The notes beneath the pieces were generated by a model. It made no database searches, had not been told where the DNA came from, and worked only from the letters and a program-made list of their open reading frames with translations. Below, piece by piece: positions 41,915 to 50,926 of a stretch of 64,000 nucleotides of DNA; within the stretch, counting starts at the first letter, position 1; every line of letters starts with the position of its first letter. The translations under genes were made by a program, and so were the position numbers. The stretch is from [Clostridium] asparagiforme DSM 15981 (lineage in GTDB: Bacteria; Bacillota; Clostridia; Lachnospirales; Lachnospiraceae): contig CP102272.1 in assembly GCA_025149125.1 (NCBI GenBank), positions 558,001 to 622,000 on the forward strand. The letters run 5' to 3'.

Positions 41915-41942
41915 TTGTAATTGAGGTAAAACGCGCCTCAAA

Positions 41943-43100
41943 TTACTGCGGAATCACCAATGTCTGCCCCACATCGATCAGGTTGGGGTTGGCAATGTGG
42001 TTGGCCCGCGCCAGGGCCTGGACCGTGGTGCCGAAGCGCAGGGCGATGCCGGATAAGGTGTCGCCCCGTACCACGCGGTATACCAGCACACTGCTGCTGT
42101 CCGGGAGGCGCAGCACCTGGCCGGGGTAGATCAGGTCCGGATCGGCGATCCCGTTTAAGTTCACCAGCTCCTGAACCGTGGTGCCGAAACGCTGGGCGAT
42201 GGCCCAGAGGGTGTCGCCGGGGCGTACGGTGTAGACCGCCTGCATATCGTCGTGTCCTGGAATCGTCAGCACCTGGCCGGGGTAGATCAGATTGGGGTCG
42301 GCAATATTGTTGGCCCGGACAAGGTCCTGTACGGTGGTGCCGAAACGCCTTGCGATGGCCCAAAGGGTGTCGCCCGGCCGCACGGTGTAGGTGACGTCGC
42401 CTGGGGAGCCGGAGTCATTTCCGCCGTTTATCAGCATGGTGTCCTTGAAATAGTCCAGGTCCACCTGGCCGGATATGCCGGGTACATTTCCGGCGTCCGA
42501 ATACTGGAAGCCGTCCCAGGTGGCCCAGTAGCCCGTGTTGCTGGGAACGGCGGGGCCGTATTCCGCCACCCACAGCGGGTAGGAGGAGAAGGAGGAATCC
42601 CAGACGTTGGCGGTGTTGTTGGTGTCGCTGTACAGGGAGGGGGTGTAGCCAAGGCAGTCGTTTAACGTCTCCATAAAGGCGGCGCCGATTGCGTTGATTT
42701 CTTCCACGTCCAGACCCGGAAAGCTCTCGAAGTCCATGGCCGGGTAGAGGTCCACCGTTTTGCCGCGGATCAGGGAACAGAAGAAACGGGCCTGTTCTCT
42801 GGCTTCCTCCTCGTTCTGTGCGGTGACATAGTGGTAATAGCCGATTTTCAGGCCCGCGGCCAGGGCACCCTGGTAATGGGACTTAAAATATGCGTCCACA
42901 TAGTCCGAACCCTCGCCCGCCCGGATGTAGACGGCGTCGATTCCGGACTGCCGCACGGCCTCAAAGTCGATATCGCCCTGCCATTCGCTCACGTCGATTC
43001 CGTGGTAGACGCGGCTGGCGGCAAAGGAGGTCAGGGGCGGCGGCGCGAGAACCAGGAGCAGGGCCAGGAAAAAGCAGGCTAAGCTGCGAAATTGTCTCAT
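41943..43100 (-). CDS. Secreted GH25 muramidase with three LysM repeats
   Basis: 385 residues. The signal peptide (about 1-28, hydrophobic core ACFFLALLLVLAPPPL, then TSFAAS) is followed by a GH25 lysozyme domain (about 32-225) with HGIDVSEWQGDIDFE and the DxE-type catalytic pair in YPAMDFESFPG. Three LysM repeats of about 43-45 residues follow, each starting YxVxxGDTL and ending in GQxLxIP-like segments. They are very alike (RFGTTVQ in all three), so the array may be a recent expansion. It probably cleaves peptidoglycan during growth or division. AAAGGATTTG precedes the ATG. Confidence 0.93.
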   Translation of the reverse strand: MRQFRSLACFFLALLLVLAPPPLTSFAASRVYHGIDVSEWQGDIDFEAVRQSGIDAVYIRAGEGSDYVDAYFKSHYQGALAAGLKIGYYHYVTAQNEEEAREQARFFCSLIRGKTVDLYPAMDFESFPGLDVEEINAIGAAFMETLNDCLGYTPSLYSDTNNTANVWDSSFSSYPLWVAEYGPAVPSNTGYWATWDGFQYSDAGNVPGISGQVDLDYFKDTMLINGGNDSGSPGDVTYTVRPGDTLWAIARRFGTTVQDLVRANNIADPNLIYPGQVLTIPGHDDMQAVYTVRPGDTLWAIAQRFGTTVQELVNLNGIADPDLIYPGQVLRLPDSSSVLVYRVVRGDTLSGIALRFGTTVQALARANHIANPNLIDVGQTLVIPQ

Positions 43101-43435
43101 AAATATTCAAATCCTTTCTTACAACAGATGATTTTATGCCCAAAACAGGCGGTTATGCGGTATGATAGGAAGGAAAATTCAGGCGGCGGAAAACAGGCGA
43201 AAAAATAGGGTCAGAGAGGCGCGTAAGCCTCATTTTTACCGGTTTTCCCGCCGTTTGAACTAATATATAATATGAGACGGGCCGGGGATTGGTTCGGGTC
43301 TTGTTTATCCGAGGGGGTTTTCAGGTGCTTTGGGAAAATCATTTTAAAATACAATAAATTTGTCTGATCTTGTCCGACGCGTCCGCTCATTTCAGGATAG
43401 TATGAGATCAAGAACACGAAAAGCGAGGGAATGCG
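43101..43435. other. Intergenic region between muramidase (-) and arcA (+)
   Basis: 335 bases without a gene. A TATAAT (43266-43271) lies on the + strand without a clear -35 at 17 bases. The stretch 43335-43370 is AT-rich (AAATCATTTTAAAATACAAT), of the base composition expected for an arginine-repressor box, but I cannot match a defined site. Nothing else stands out. Confidence 0.35.
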
Positions 43436-44662
43436 ATGCCAATCCATGTGAAAAGTGAGATCGGAACACTAAAACGGGTGATGCTCCACCGTCCGGGACA
43501 GGAGCTGGAGCACCTGGTCCCCGGGGAGCTGGAACGACTTTTGTTTGACGATATCCCCTATCTGAGGGCCGCCAGGCAGGAGCACGACGTATTCGCCGGG
43601 ATACTGCGGGAGCAGGGGGTGGAGGTGGTCTACCTGGAGGACCTGATGGCCGGAACGTTAAAGGGCAGGCCCCAGCTTCGGGAGCGCTTCATCCACCAGT
43701 TTATCGAGGAGGGCGGGAACATCGCCCAGAAGTTCAAGGACCAGCTGTTCCGGCTGCTGGACGGAATTCCGGATGAGCGGGAGCTGGTCCAGAAGACCAT
43801 GGCCGGGGTGAGGATGAACGAGTTGAAGGCGGGGGGACACAGCCCGCTGGCGGACCGGGTGAGGCCGGACAGCCGGTTTATACTGGACCCCATCCCCAAC
43901 CTGTACTTTACCCGGGATCCCTTCGCCTCCATCGGCTGCGGGGTGAGCCTCAACTACATGTATTCCAGAACCAGAAGGCGGGAGACCATCTACGGGTCCT
44001 ACATCCTGGAGGAACACCCGGATTTTGCGGGGAGCACGCCTTTTTATTACCGGCGGGACTATCCGTTTTCCATCGAGGGCGGCGATATCCTGAACCTGAG
44101 TCGCCGGGTGCTGGCCGTGGGCATTTCCCAGCGGACCACGCCGGAGGCCATCGAGCTGCTGGCCCAGAACATTTTCGGGGACGACACGGCGGAGATCGAG
44201 ACGATCCTGGCCTTCGATATCCCCAGCATCCGGGCCTACATGCACCTGGACACGGTGATGACCCAGATCGATTACGACAAATTTACGGTGCATCCCGGGA
44301 TTCTTGGGAGTCTCAGGGTGTATGAGATCTGCCGGGGCGACCACCGGGATACGTTAAATGTCACGGAGCTGGACAGCTCCCTGCCGGTGATCCTGGGCAC
44401 CCACCTGGGCCTGGATCAGGTCACCATGATCCGCTGCGGCGGAAAGGACCGGGTGGCGTCGGAGCGGGAGCAGTGGAACGACGGCTCCAACACTCTTTGC
44501 ATCGCGCCGGGTAAGGTGGTGGTCTACGACCGGAACTACATTACCAACGGGATTCTCAGGGAGAACGGCGTGGAGGTGCTGGAGATGCCAAGCTCGGAGC
44601 TGTCCCGGGGCAGAGGGGGCCCGCGCTGTATGAGTATGCCGCTGTGGCGGGAAGATGTATAG
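43436..44662 (+). CDS. arcA: Arginine deiminase
   Basis: 408 residues. Begins with the family signature IGTLKRVMLHRPGQELEHL. PNLYFTRDPFASIG contains the FTRDP motif, GSLRVYEICRG and HLGLDQVTMIRCG are typical, and the catalytic Cys398 lies in GRGGPRCMSMP at the C-terminus. It converts arginine to citrulline and ammonia. AAGCGAGGG precedes the ATG. First of four genes (arcA, arcB, arcC, ornithine cyclodeaminase homologue) with short gaps, forming the arginine deiminase pathway. Confidence 0.97.
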   Translation: MPIHVKSEIGTLKRVMLHRPGQELEHLVPGELERLLFDDIPYLRAARQEHDVFAGILREQGVEVVYLEDLMAGTLKGRPQLRERFIHQFIEEGGNIAQKFKDQLFRLLDGIPDERELVQKTMAGVRMNELKAGGHSPLADRVRPDSRFILDPIPNLYFTRDPFASIGCGVSLNYMYSRTRRRETIYGSYILEEHPDFAGSTPFYYRRDYPFSIEGGDILNLSRRVLAVGISQRTTPEAIELLAQNIFGDDTAEIETILAFDIPSIRAYMHLDTVMTQIDYDKFTVHPGILGSLRVYEICRGDHRDTLNVTELDSSLPVILGTHLGLDQVTMIRCGGKDRVASEREQWNDGSNTLCIAPGKVVVYDRNYITNGILRENGVEVLEMPSSELSRGRGGPRCMSMPLWREDV

Positions 44663-44701
44663 AACTATATGAATGGATTGATTGAAGAGGAGGATATGAA
44701 A

Positions 44702-45694
44702 ATGGGAATGAATGTAAGAGGAAGAAGCTTTCTGAAACTGCTGGACTATACCCCGCAGGAGATCCGCTACCTGCTGGACCTCTCCAGGGAGTTTAAGGCC
44801 AAAAAGCGCAGCGGGACGCCCCACTGCTGCCTGCCCGGCAAAAATATCGTGCTGATCTTTGAGAAAACGTCCACCAGGACCCGCTGCGCCTTTGAGGTGG
44901 CGGCCCGGGATCTGGGCATGGGAGTCACCTATCTGGATCCGGGTAGCAGCCAGATGGGCAAAAAGGAGAGCATCCCGGACACCGCCCGGGTGCTGGGAAG
45001 AATGTACGACGGCATCGAATACCGCGGTTTTGACCAGAAGCTGGTGGAGCAGCTGGCCGAATACTCCGGCGTGCCGGTTTACAACGGCCTGACCGACCAG
45101 TTCCATCCCACCCAGATGTTGGCGGACCTTCTGACCATTGAGGAGAAGTTCGGACGTCTGAAGGGCCTGAATTTCACCTATATGGGCGACGCCCGCAACA
45201 ATATGGGCAATTCCCTGATGGTGGCCTGCGCGAAAATGGGCCTGAACTTCACCGCCTGCGCGCCGAAGGAGCTGTTCCCGGCTGAGGATCTGGTGCGGGA
45301 GGCGGAGCGCATCGCCGCGGAGAGCGGCAGTACCGTGCGTCTGACCGAGGACGTGAACGAGGGCGCCACAGGGGCGGACATCATTTATACGGACATCTGG
45401 GTGTCCATGGGCGAGCCGGACGAGGTCTGGGATACCCGCATCCGCCTGCTGCGCCCCTACCAGGTGAACCGCAGCCTGATGGAGAAGGCCGGCCCCGGCG
45501 CGCTGTTTATGCACTGCCTGCCCTCCTTCCACGACACGAAAACCGTGATCGGGGCCCAGATTGCGGAGAAATTCGGCCTGACGGAGATGGAAGTGACCGA
45601 CGAGGTGTTCGAGTCCAGCCAGTCGGTGGTGTTCGACGAGGCGGAGAACCGGATGCATACCATCAAAGCGGTGCTGTACGCCACGCTGTGTTGA
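44702..45694 (+). CDS. arcB: Ornithine carbamoyltransferase (catabolic)
   Basis: 330 residues. The carbamoyl-phosphate motif is [19 protein letters not shown]. The second domain has [27 protein letters not shown] and HCLPSFHD (ornithine loop). It works in reverse here, turning citrulline into ornithine and carbamoyl phosphate. GGAGG at 44689-44693 is eight bases from the ATG at 44702, so I prefer it to the ATG at 44696, which is only two bases away. Between arcA and arcC in one operon. Confidence 0.96.
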   Translation: MGMNVRGRSFLKLLDYTPQEIRYLLDLSREFKAKKRSGTPHCCLPGKNIVLIFEKTSTRTRCAFEVAARDLGMGVTYLDPGSSQMGKKESIPDTARVLGRMYDGIEYRGFDQKLVEQLAEYSGVPVYNGLTDQFHPTQMLADLLTIEEKFGRLKGLNFTYMGDARNNMGNSLMVACAKMGLNFTACAPKELFPAEDLVREAERIAAESGSTVRLTEDVNEGATGADIIYTDIWVSMGEPDEVWDTRIRLLRPYQVNRSLMEKAGPGALFMHCLPSFHDTKTVIGAQIAEKFGLTEMEVTDEVFESSQSVVFDEAENRMHTIKAVLYATLC

Positions 45695-45721
45695 GAACCG
45701 GTCCCGTTTTCAGGAGGCATT

Positions 45722-46756
45722 ATGAAACGTAATAAAAAACGGATTGTGGTGGCGCTGGGGGGCAACGCCCTGGGAAATACTCCGGCGCAGCAGCTAAAAC
45801 AGGTGCGGGCGGCCGCCGGAATCATCGCGGACCTGGCCGGGGAGGGCCACGAGCTGATCATCGGCCACGGAAACGGCCCCCAGGTGGGGATCATCAACTC
45901 GGCCATGAACTACGCGGCCCAGTGTGGCCCGAGAACGCCCTATATGCCCTTTGCCGAGTGTGGGGCAATGTCCCAGGGTTTTATCGGCTACCACATCCAA
46001 CAGGCCCTCCAGCAGAGCCTGCAAAGGCGGGGAATCGGCAAGACAGTGGTCAGCGTTGTGACCCAGGTGGAGGTGGATCCCCAGGACCCGGCATTTTTAC
46101 ATCCCACCAAACCCATTGGGAATTTTTACACCCGTGAGGAGGCGGAGCAGATCAGCGCCGAGCGGGGATTTACCTTTGTTGAGGACGCGGGGAGGGGCTA
46201 CCGCAGGGTGGTGCCGTCCCCCAGACCCAGGCGGATCGTGGAGCTGGGCGCCATCCGCAAGATGGTGCAGAGCGGCCTGCTGGTCATCGCCGCAGGCGGA
46301 GGCGGGATTCCGGTTGTGGAGGAGGACGGGGAGCTGCGCGGCATCGACGCGGTGGTGGACAAGGATATGTCCTGCAGCCGCCTGGCGGTCCAGATGAAGG
46401 CCGATATGCTGCTGATCCTCACGGCCGTGGACCGGGTCTGCATCAATTTCAACCGGCCGGATCAGAAGGCGCTGGACCGGATGAGCATCGGCCAGGCGCA
46501 GGAATACATAAAAGAGGGACAATTTGCGCCGGGCAGCATGCTGCCAAAGGTGGAGGCCTGCCTGGAGTTCGCCGTAGCCCTGCCGGGGCGGGCGGCGGTG
46601 ATTACGTCGCTGGAGAGCGCCCGGGCGGCTCTGGAAGGGCTGAGCGGAACGTGGATCCGGTCGGAGGAAACGGTTCCCGGCGAAACGTCCCCCCATGGCG
46701 CGCCCGCGTGTCCTGTGTTCCAGGAGGACGGCAACGTGTTGGTTACGGCGATCTGA
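45722..46756 (+). CDS. arcC: Carbamate kinase
   Basis: 344 residues, about 30 longer than usual because of a C-terminal tail (RSEETVPGETSPHGAPACPV). Core motifs: VVALGGNALGNTP at the N-terminus, IGHGNGPQVGI, VVSVVTQVEVDPQDPAF, VVIAAGGGGIPV and VDKDMSCSRLAVQM. It makes ATP, ammonia and CO2 from carbamoyl phosphate, the energy-yielding step of the pathway. CAGGAGG precedes the ATG. The tail has no recognised function. Confidence 0.96.
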   Translation: MKRNKKRIVVALGGNALGNTPAQQLKQVRAAAGIIADLAGEGHELIIGHGNGPQVGIINSAMNYAAQCGPRTPYMPFAECGAMSQGFIGYHIQQALQQSLQRRGIGKTVVSVVTQVEVDPQDPAFLHPTKPIGNFYTREEAEQISAERGFTFVEDAGRGYRRVVPSPRPRRIVELGAIRKMVQSGLLVIAAGGGGIPVVEEDGELRGIDAVVDKDMSCSRLAVQMKADMLLILTAVDRVCINFNRPDQKALDRMSIGQAQEYIKEGQFAPGSMLPKVEACLEFAVALPGRAAVITSLESARAALEGLSGTWIRSEETVPGETSPHGAPACPVFQEDGNVLVTAI

Positions 46757-46806
46757 AATCTGAATTCGAATCATACCCTGCAGAGAAAGAGAGGAAGGAT
46801 ATCATT

Positions 46807-47907
46807 ATGGCTTTTAAATTACCTGAATACCATCATCCGGATTTTACCCAGCCCATGTTTGTGAACGCCCCGGACGTGAAGTTTGAGGAGGCGGAAATGG
46901 ACGGTGTGGCTCCGGAATATTACCACAGCACCTCCATGTACCCGGAGTATTTCAAGATCAATGGGAATTGGGTGCTGGCGGAGGAGAGCCGCATGGATTC
47001 CAGCGTGGTGATCTGTGACGACGGTCACCTGGCGGTGGTGGAGAACCGCAACCTGAAAAAGGGAGATAAAGTAATCCTGGGCCGCAGCGAGAAGGCCGAG
47101 GAGGGCATTTACATGCATTGCAACGGCTTTACGGCGGAGGGAGAGGATCTGGACGACCAGTTCGTGTTCCGCCAGGGCAGAAGCCGCGAGACTTCCTACG
47201 CCCGGGATTACGACAACCTGTTCGAGCTGCTCCGGCACGAGCGGGAGCACGGAAATATCGTGTGGGTCATGGGCCCGGCATTTTCCTTCGACTACGACGC
47301 CAGAGCCGCCATGCAGGCCCTGGTGGAGAACGGCTATGCCCACGGCCTGATGGCCGGAAACGCTCTGGCCACCCACGACCTGGAGGGGGCGCTGCTGCAC
47401 ACGGCCCTTGGACAGGATATCTACACCCAGAAATCCCAGCCCAACGGCCACTACAACCACCTGGACGTGATTAACAAGGTGCGCAGAAGCGGCTCCATTC
47501 CCCAGTTTATCGAGGACTACAAGATCGACAACGGGATTATTTACAGCTGCGTGAAAAACGGCGTGCCCATGGTGCTGACCGGATCCATCCGGGACGACGG
47601 CCCCATGCCCGAGGTGATCGGGGACGCCTACAGGGGGCAGACCGAGATGCGGGGCCTGGTGCGTGGCGCCACCACGGTAATCTGCCTGGCTACCATGCTG
47701 CACACCATCGCTACCGGAAATATGACGCCCTCCTTCCGGGTGATGCCGGACGGTCAGATCCGCCCCGTGTATCTGTACACCGTGGACGCGGACGAGTTTG
47801 TGGTGAATAAGCTTCTGGATCGCGGAAGCCTGTCCGCCACCACCATTGTGACCAATGTCCAGGATTTTATCGCCATCGTGGCCAAGGGGCTGGGCGTGAT
47901 GAAATAA
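46807..47907 (+). CDS. Archaeal-type ornithine cyclodeaminase homologue (TIGR00300-like, lacks N-terminal LOR/SDH domain)
   Basis: 366 residues. The pattern MAGNALATHDLEGALLHTALG, the following INKVRRSGSIPQFIEDY, YSCVKNGVPMVLTGSIRDDG and ATMLHTIATGNMTPS matches the C-terminal part of the LOR/SDH-region family that includes archaeal ornithine cyclodeaminase (ornithine to proline plus ammonia) and the C-terminal half of cyanobacterial ArgZ/AgrE. The N-terminal LOR/SDH domain of about 100 residues is absent: the protein starts near PDVKFEEAEMDGVAPEYYHS. AGGAAGG precedes the ATG at 46807; a longer frame to 46651 overlaps arcC and was rejected. It follows arcC by 50 bases, so it likely takes the ornithine made by arcB. 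The family call is from memory of conserved motifs. Confidence 0.8.
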   Translation: MAFKLPEYHHPDFTQPMFVNAPDVKFEEAEMDGVAPEYYHSTSMYPEYFKINGNWVLAEESRMDSSVVICDDGHLAVVENRNLKKGDKVILGRSEKAEEGIYMHCNGFTAEGEDLDDQFVFRQGRSRETSYARDYDNLFELLRHEREHGNIVWVMGPAFSFDYDARAAMQALVENGYAHGLMAGNALATHDLEGALLHTALGQDIYTQKSQPNGHYNHLDVINKVRRSGSIPQFIEDYKIDNGIIYSCVKNGVPMVLTGSIRDDGPMPEVIGDAYRGQTEMRGLVRGATTVICLATMLHTIATGNMTPSFRVMPDGQIRPVYLYTVDADEFVVNKLLDRGSLSATTIVTNVQDFIAIVAKGLGVMK

Positions 47908-47942
47908 CGGCAGGACGGGTCCGGCGGTCCATTGCATTCAAT

Positions 47943-47977
47943 AAAAGGCGCAGGCTGTCGATTGGCCTGCGCCTTTT
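47943..47977. terminator. Bidirectional terminator after the arginine operon
   Basis: AAAAGGCGCAGGC / GCCTGCGCCTTTT, a perfect stem with a 9-base loop and T-runs on both strands. It serves the arginine operon (+) and can serve the AraC gene (-). Confidence 0.92.
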
Positions 47978-47993
47978 GGCATAATATTTCCCG

Positions 47994-48042
47994 GCAATGC
48001 GCTGCCGGGCGCCGTCTCTGCGCCCGACGGCGCATTGCTTTT
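47994..48042 (+). terminator. Second GC-rich hairpin, overlapping the AraC gene stop
   Basis: GCAATGCGC and CGGGCG arms pair with CGCCCG and GCGCATTGC, followed by TTTT on the + strand. It overlaps the stop codon of the - strand AraC gene by two bases, so it may also affect the 3' end of that message. Confidence 0.7.
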
Positions 48043-49291
48043 ACAGCGTGTTTTCCTGAATCTCAATGCTCTGCCGGAACGCCCCCGGGGTCATGGTGCG
48101 GAACCGCAGGAAGTTGCGGGTCAGGGTCTTGGCGCTGTTGTAGCCCACGTCGATGGCGATCTGGGTGATGCTCTTGTCGGTGCGCTTGAGCAGTTCCGAA
48201 GCCCGGTTGACACGCACGAAGTTTAAAAAGTCGGAGAAATTCTTTTCAACCTGATACAGGAGGATGGTGTTTAACTCCTTCAGCGAAATATGGAACTGCT
48301 CCGCCGTGCTCTGGGGCGTCAGGTTCTCCGCATAGTTCCGGTAAATATACGTTACGATCTCATAGGCATCTCTTGTCATCCTGATATCGCAGATTTCATA
48401 GACATTCTGATACGTTTTCCGAAAATCATTGGCCTTCATCCCGACCCGGGCCGCAAATACCTTGCAGATGTGGGAGCTGTCCACAAATCCCAGAATTTCC
48501 GCCAATTCCTCCATGGTCAGGTTGGTGTAAAGCAGGAAGTTGATGGTTTTTCCCACCCGCATCTCATTTAACAAATCGAAGAAGGACAGCCCGGTGGTCT
48601 GGGTGATATAGGCGCTGATAGAGGACTCGCTCATGAAGAAGAGCCTGGACAGATTGGCCAGGGTCAGCTTCTCGCTGAGGTGGTTGTACATATAGTGGAG
48701 GATATCGCTTTTCTGAATCCCCGGCCTGGCAGGCGGGGACGCGGTCTTGCTGCGCTCACCGGCCCTGAGATAGAGGACAATCAGCTCTACCAGCTTATTT
48801 TTCACGTAGAGGGAGTGGAGACGGCCGCTCTCCTCTGCGGGCTTCACGGACTCCACCCCCGTCTCGGCCCGAAGCTGCTCAAAAACGGTGCGGATTTCCG
48901 TATATTCCTCTTTGCCACACTGTACCACCGGGCAGCCCGTCATCTCCTCGATCAGGTTAAGGGGTTGGCTGTCGGAGTTGTAGATGGATTTGATGATCGC
49001 ATTGATATTGTCGAAATAGTAGGCAAGGAGATAATACTGCAGGGGGGAATCCACCTGGATCACATCGGAAATCTGCCAGGGCAGGATGGACACGATGGTG
49101 CCCGGCTTCAGCTCGTACTCCCGGTCCTGGAGCTTTAAAATGCCCTGGCCCTCGTTGATCAGCCAGAAGCGGGACATCTGATGGATCAGGGGAGTGGTGG
49201 GGGTATCGATCACCTCGGTGTCGATGCTGCAAATCCTGCGGTAATCCAGATTGGAGCAGTAACCATTTTGAATCGGCACTATTTTTCCCAT
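48041..49291 (-). CDS. AraC family regulator with cupin-like domain and two HTH_18-type domains
   Basis: 416 residues. The N-terminal half is an AraC-type sensor (about 1-110, with GQGILKLQDREYELKPGTIV, a cupin pattern). Unusually, two AraC DNA-binding regions follow. One at about 195-290 has LTLANLSRLFFMSESSISAY and MEELAEILGFVDSSHICKVF. A second at about 310-410 has FHISLKELNTILLYQVEKNF and ITQIAIDVGYNSAKTLTRNF. Typical members have one. AAAGGAGGCCGC precedes the ATG. It is divergent from the Liv operon and separated by 454 bases, so it probably controls it. Confidence 0.85.
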   Translation of the reverse strand: MGKIVPIQNGYCSNLDYRRICSIDTEVIDTPTTPLIHQMSRFWLINEGQGILKLQDREYELKPGTIVSILPWQISDVIQVDSPLQYYLLAYYFDNINAIIKSIYNSDSQPLNLIEEMTGCPVVQCGKEEYTEIRTVFEQLRAETGVESVKPAEESGRLHSLYVKNKLVELIVLYLRAGERSKTASPPARPGIQKSDILHYMYNHLSEKLTLANLSRLFFMSESSISAYITQTTGLSFFDLLNEMRVGKTINFLLYTNLTMEELAEILGFVDSSHICKVFAARVGMKANDFRKTYQNVYEICDIRMTRDAYEIVTYIYRNYAENLTPQSTAEQFHISLKELNTILLYQVEKNFSDFLNFVRVNRASELLKRTDKSITQIAIDVGYNSAKTLTRNFLRFRTMTPGAFRQSIEIQENTL

Positions 49292-49745
49292 GCTGCGGCC
49301 TCCTTTGTCGGACGTAATAGCAGATAGACCAAAATCCCGGCTGTTATGCCCTGGGAACGGTTATCTAACGTCATTATAACGTGGCGACAGAGATGGGGCA
49401 AGAGAAAACAGGGACATTTCCCGGGGTGTTTTTCTGTATTTTAATGGGGGTTTGGCCGCAACAGCCGGATTTTTCGCATAAAATTCCTTTAAAATGAAAA
49501 AAAATTCAAAAACAGGGTCAAATGAACGAAAGTACAAAAGGTCATTTTTAAATATGGATTTTTGTACGATTGCAAAAATGATAGATTCGTTTAAAATTTA
49601 AAATTAGTACAGATATACAAAAAAATGGATTTGTGGAAGGGGGAAATGGGACAAAAGTCCATTTTTTTGCAGGAAAACCTGTCGGTCAAAAGGGGATGCA
49701 CCCCTCATAAAATTTAATTTTTTACCAGGAGGAAGGAGAAAGATT
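49292..49745. promoter_or_regulatory. Long AT-rich regulatory gap upstream of the Liv operon, with direct repeats
   Basis: 454 bases without a gene between the divergent AraC and Liv-binding-protein genes. ACAAAAGGTCATTTTT (49534-49549) recurs as ACAAAAGTCCATTTTT (49650-49665), 14 of 16 bases the same and 116 bases apart. GTACAAAA at 49532 and TTTTTGTAC at about 49560 also form an inverted pair. These are good candidate sites for the divergent AraC protein. No clear -35/-10 pair was identified. Confidence 0.5.
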
Positions 49746-50924
49746 ATGCGTAGAAAGTTTAAGAGAATTGCAGCGGCGGCGATGGCCACGGCGATGGCGC
49801 TCTCAGTGGCGGCCTGCGGAGGCAGCAAAAAAGACAGCGATAAGATCATACTGGGCTACATGGGTCCCCTGACCGGGGAATCCGCTCTCTGGGGGGAGGT
49901 GGAATCCAACACCCTGAAAATGCTGGTGGAGGAGACCAATGCAAACGGCGGCATCATCGGCAAACAGATTGAGCTGAAAATCTACGATAACCGGGGCGAC
50001 GCGGTGGAGACCACCAACGCGGCCCGCAAGGCGCTCCAGAACGACGGCGTGGTGGCCTTCATCGGCCCGGACTCCTCCTCGGGGGCGATCGCTCTGGCGG
50101 AGGTGTGCGAGGAGTACAAGGTCCCCCACATTACCACTACGGGCACCAACTACAAGGTAACCCAGCGGGAGGAGGACGGTTCCGTCCGTCCCTACGCATT
50201 CCGCATCTGCCTGTCAGACCCGCAGCTGGGCGACATTATGGGCGGTTACGCCAAGGACAAGCTGGGCTACCAGAAGGTTGCCATTCTCTACGAGATCAGC
50301 AGCGAGTATTCTTTGGGAATCACCCAGAACTTTACCAATTCCTTCGAGGCCAAGGGCGGCCAGGTGACAATCACCGAGGCCTACAAGACCGGCGACGTGG
50401 ACTTCCGGGCCCAGCTCTCCAAGATCAAGGAGAAAGGGGATTTCGACGCGCTGATGATCCCGGCCAACTACAAGGAAGTGGGCCTGATTGCCAAGCAGGC
50501 GCGGTCTTTGGGCATCGAAGTGCCGTTTTTGGGCGTGGACGCCTGGATGATGCAGGACCTGTTTGAGATCGCAAAGGACGAGGTACAGGACGCGGTGTTC
50601 CCCTGCGCCATGGACGTGAACGACGAGAGCCTTCAGGAATTCAAGAACGCCTTCCAGGAAAAGTGGAACATGGACCCGGACAAGGGCGGCACGGACGCGT
50701 ACCTGGCGTACGACTGTTTCGAACTGGTCAAGTACGCCATCGAGACGGCGGGCGAGGCGGATCCCCAGAAGATTCGGGACGCCATGGAAAACGCCAAGGA
50801 CGTGCAGTGTCTGACCAGCGTGATCTCCATGGACCCGCAGACCCACAACCCCGTCCGCACCGCGTCCATTTTCCAGATTCAGGGAACAGATTTTGTAAAA
50901 CTCGACGAGTACCGCATGGAATAA
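49746..50924 (+). CDS. Branched-chain amino acid type (Liv) ABC substrate-binding lipoprotein
   Basis: 392 residues. A lipoprotein signal peptide ends at VAAC with Cys24. The mature protein follows the type-I periplasmic binding protein plan of LivJ/amide-binding proteins: LGYMGPLTGESALWGEVES, EETNANGGIIGKQIELKIYD, VAFIGPDSSSGAIA and PHITTTGTNYKVT. The family takes amino acids, amides, urea and aromatic acids, so leucine is not implied. AGGAGGAAGG precedes the ATG. A large hairpin follows before the permease genes. Confidence 0.93.
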   Translation: MRRKFKRIAAAAMATAMALSVAACGGSKKDSDKIILGYMGPLTGESALWGEVESNTLKMLVEETNANGGIIGKQIELKIYDNRGDAVETTNAARKALQNDGVVAFIGPDSSSGAIALAEVCEEYKVPHITTTGTNYKVTQREEDGSVRPYAFRICLSDPQLGDIMGGYAKDKLGYQKVAILYEISSEYSLGITQNFTNSFEAKGGQVTITEAYKTGDVDFRAQLSKIKEKGDFDALMIPANYKEVGLIAKQARSLGIEVPFLGVDAWMMQDLFEIAKDEVQDAVFPCAMDVNDESLQEFKNAFQEKWNMDPDKGGTDAYLAYDCFELVKYAIETAGEADPQKIRDAMENAKDVQCLTSVISMDPQTHNPVRTASIFQIQGTDFVKLDEYRME

Positions 50925-50926
50925 CA

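Noticed and set aside
41943..42420. Repeats in the LysM-coding region considered as a CRISPR-like array
   Set aside because: They are in-frame protein repeats of about 130-180 bases with no short palindromic units or unique spacers.
44354..45658. Long - strand open frame of 434 codons across arcA-arcB
   Set aside because: It spans two well-recognised genes antisense and has no domain pattern.
46651..46806. Upstream start for the ornithine cyclodeaminase homologue, considered as a source of the missing N-terminal domain
   Set aside because: The extra 52 codons overlap arcC in another frame and do not resemble the LOR/SDH domain.
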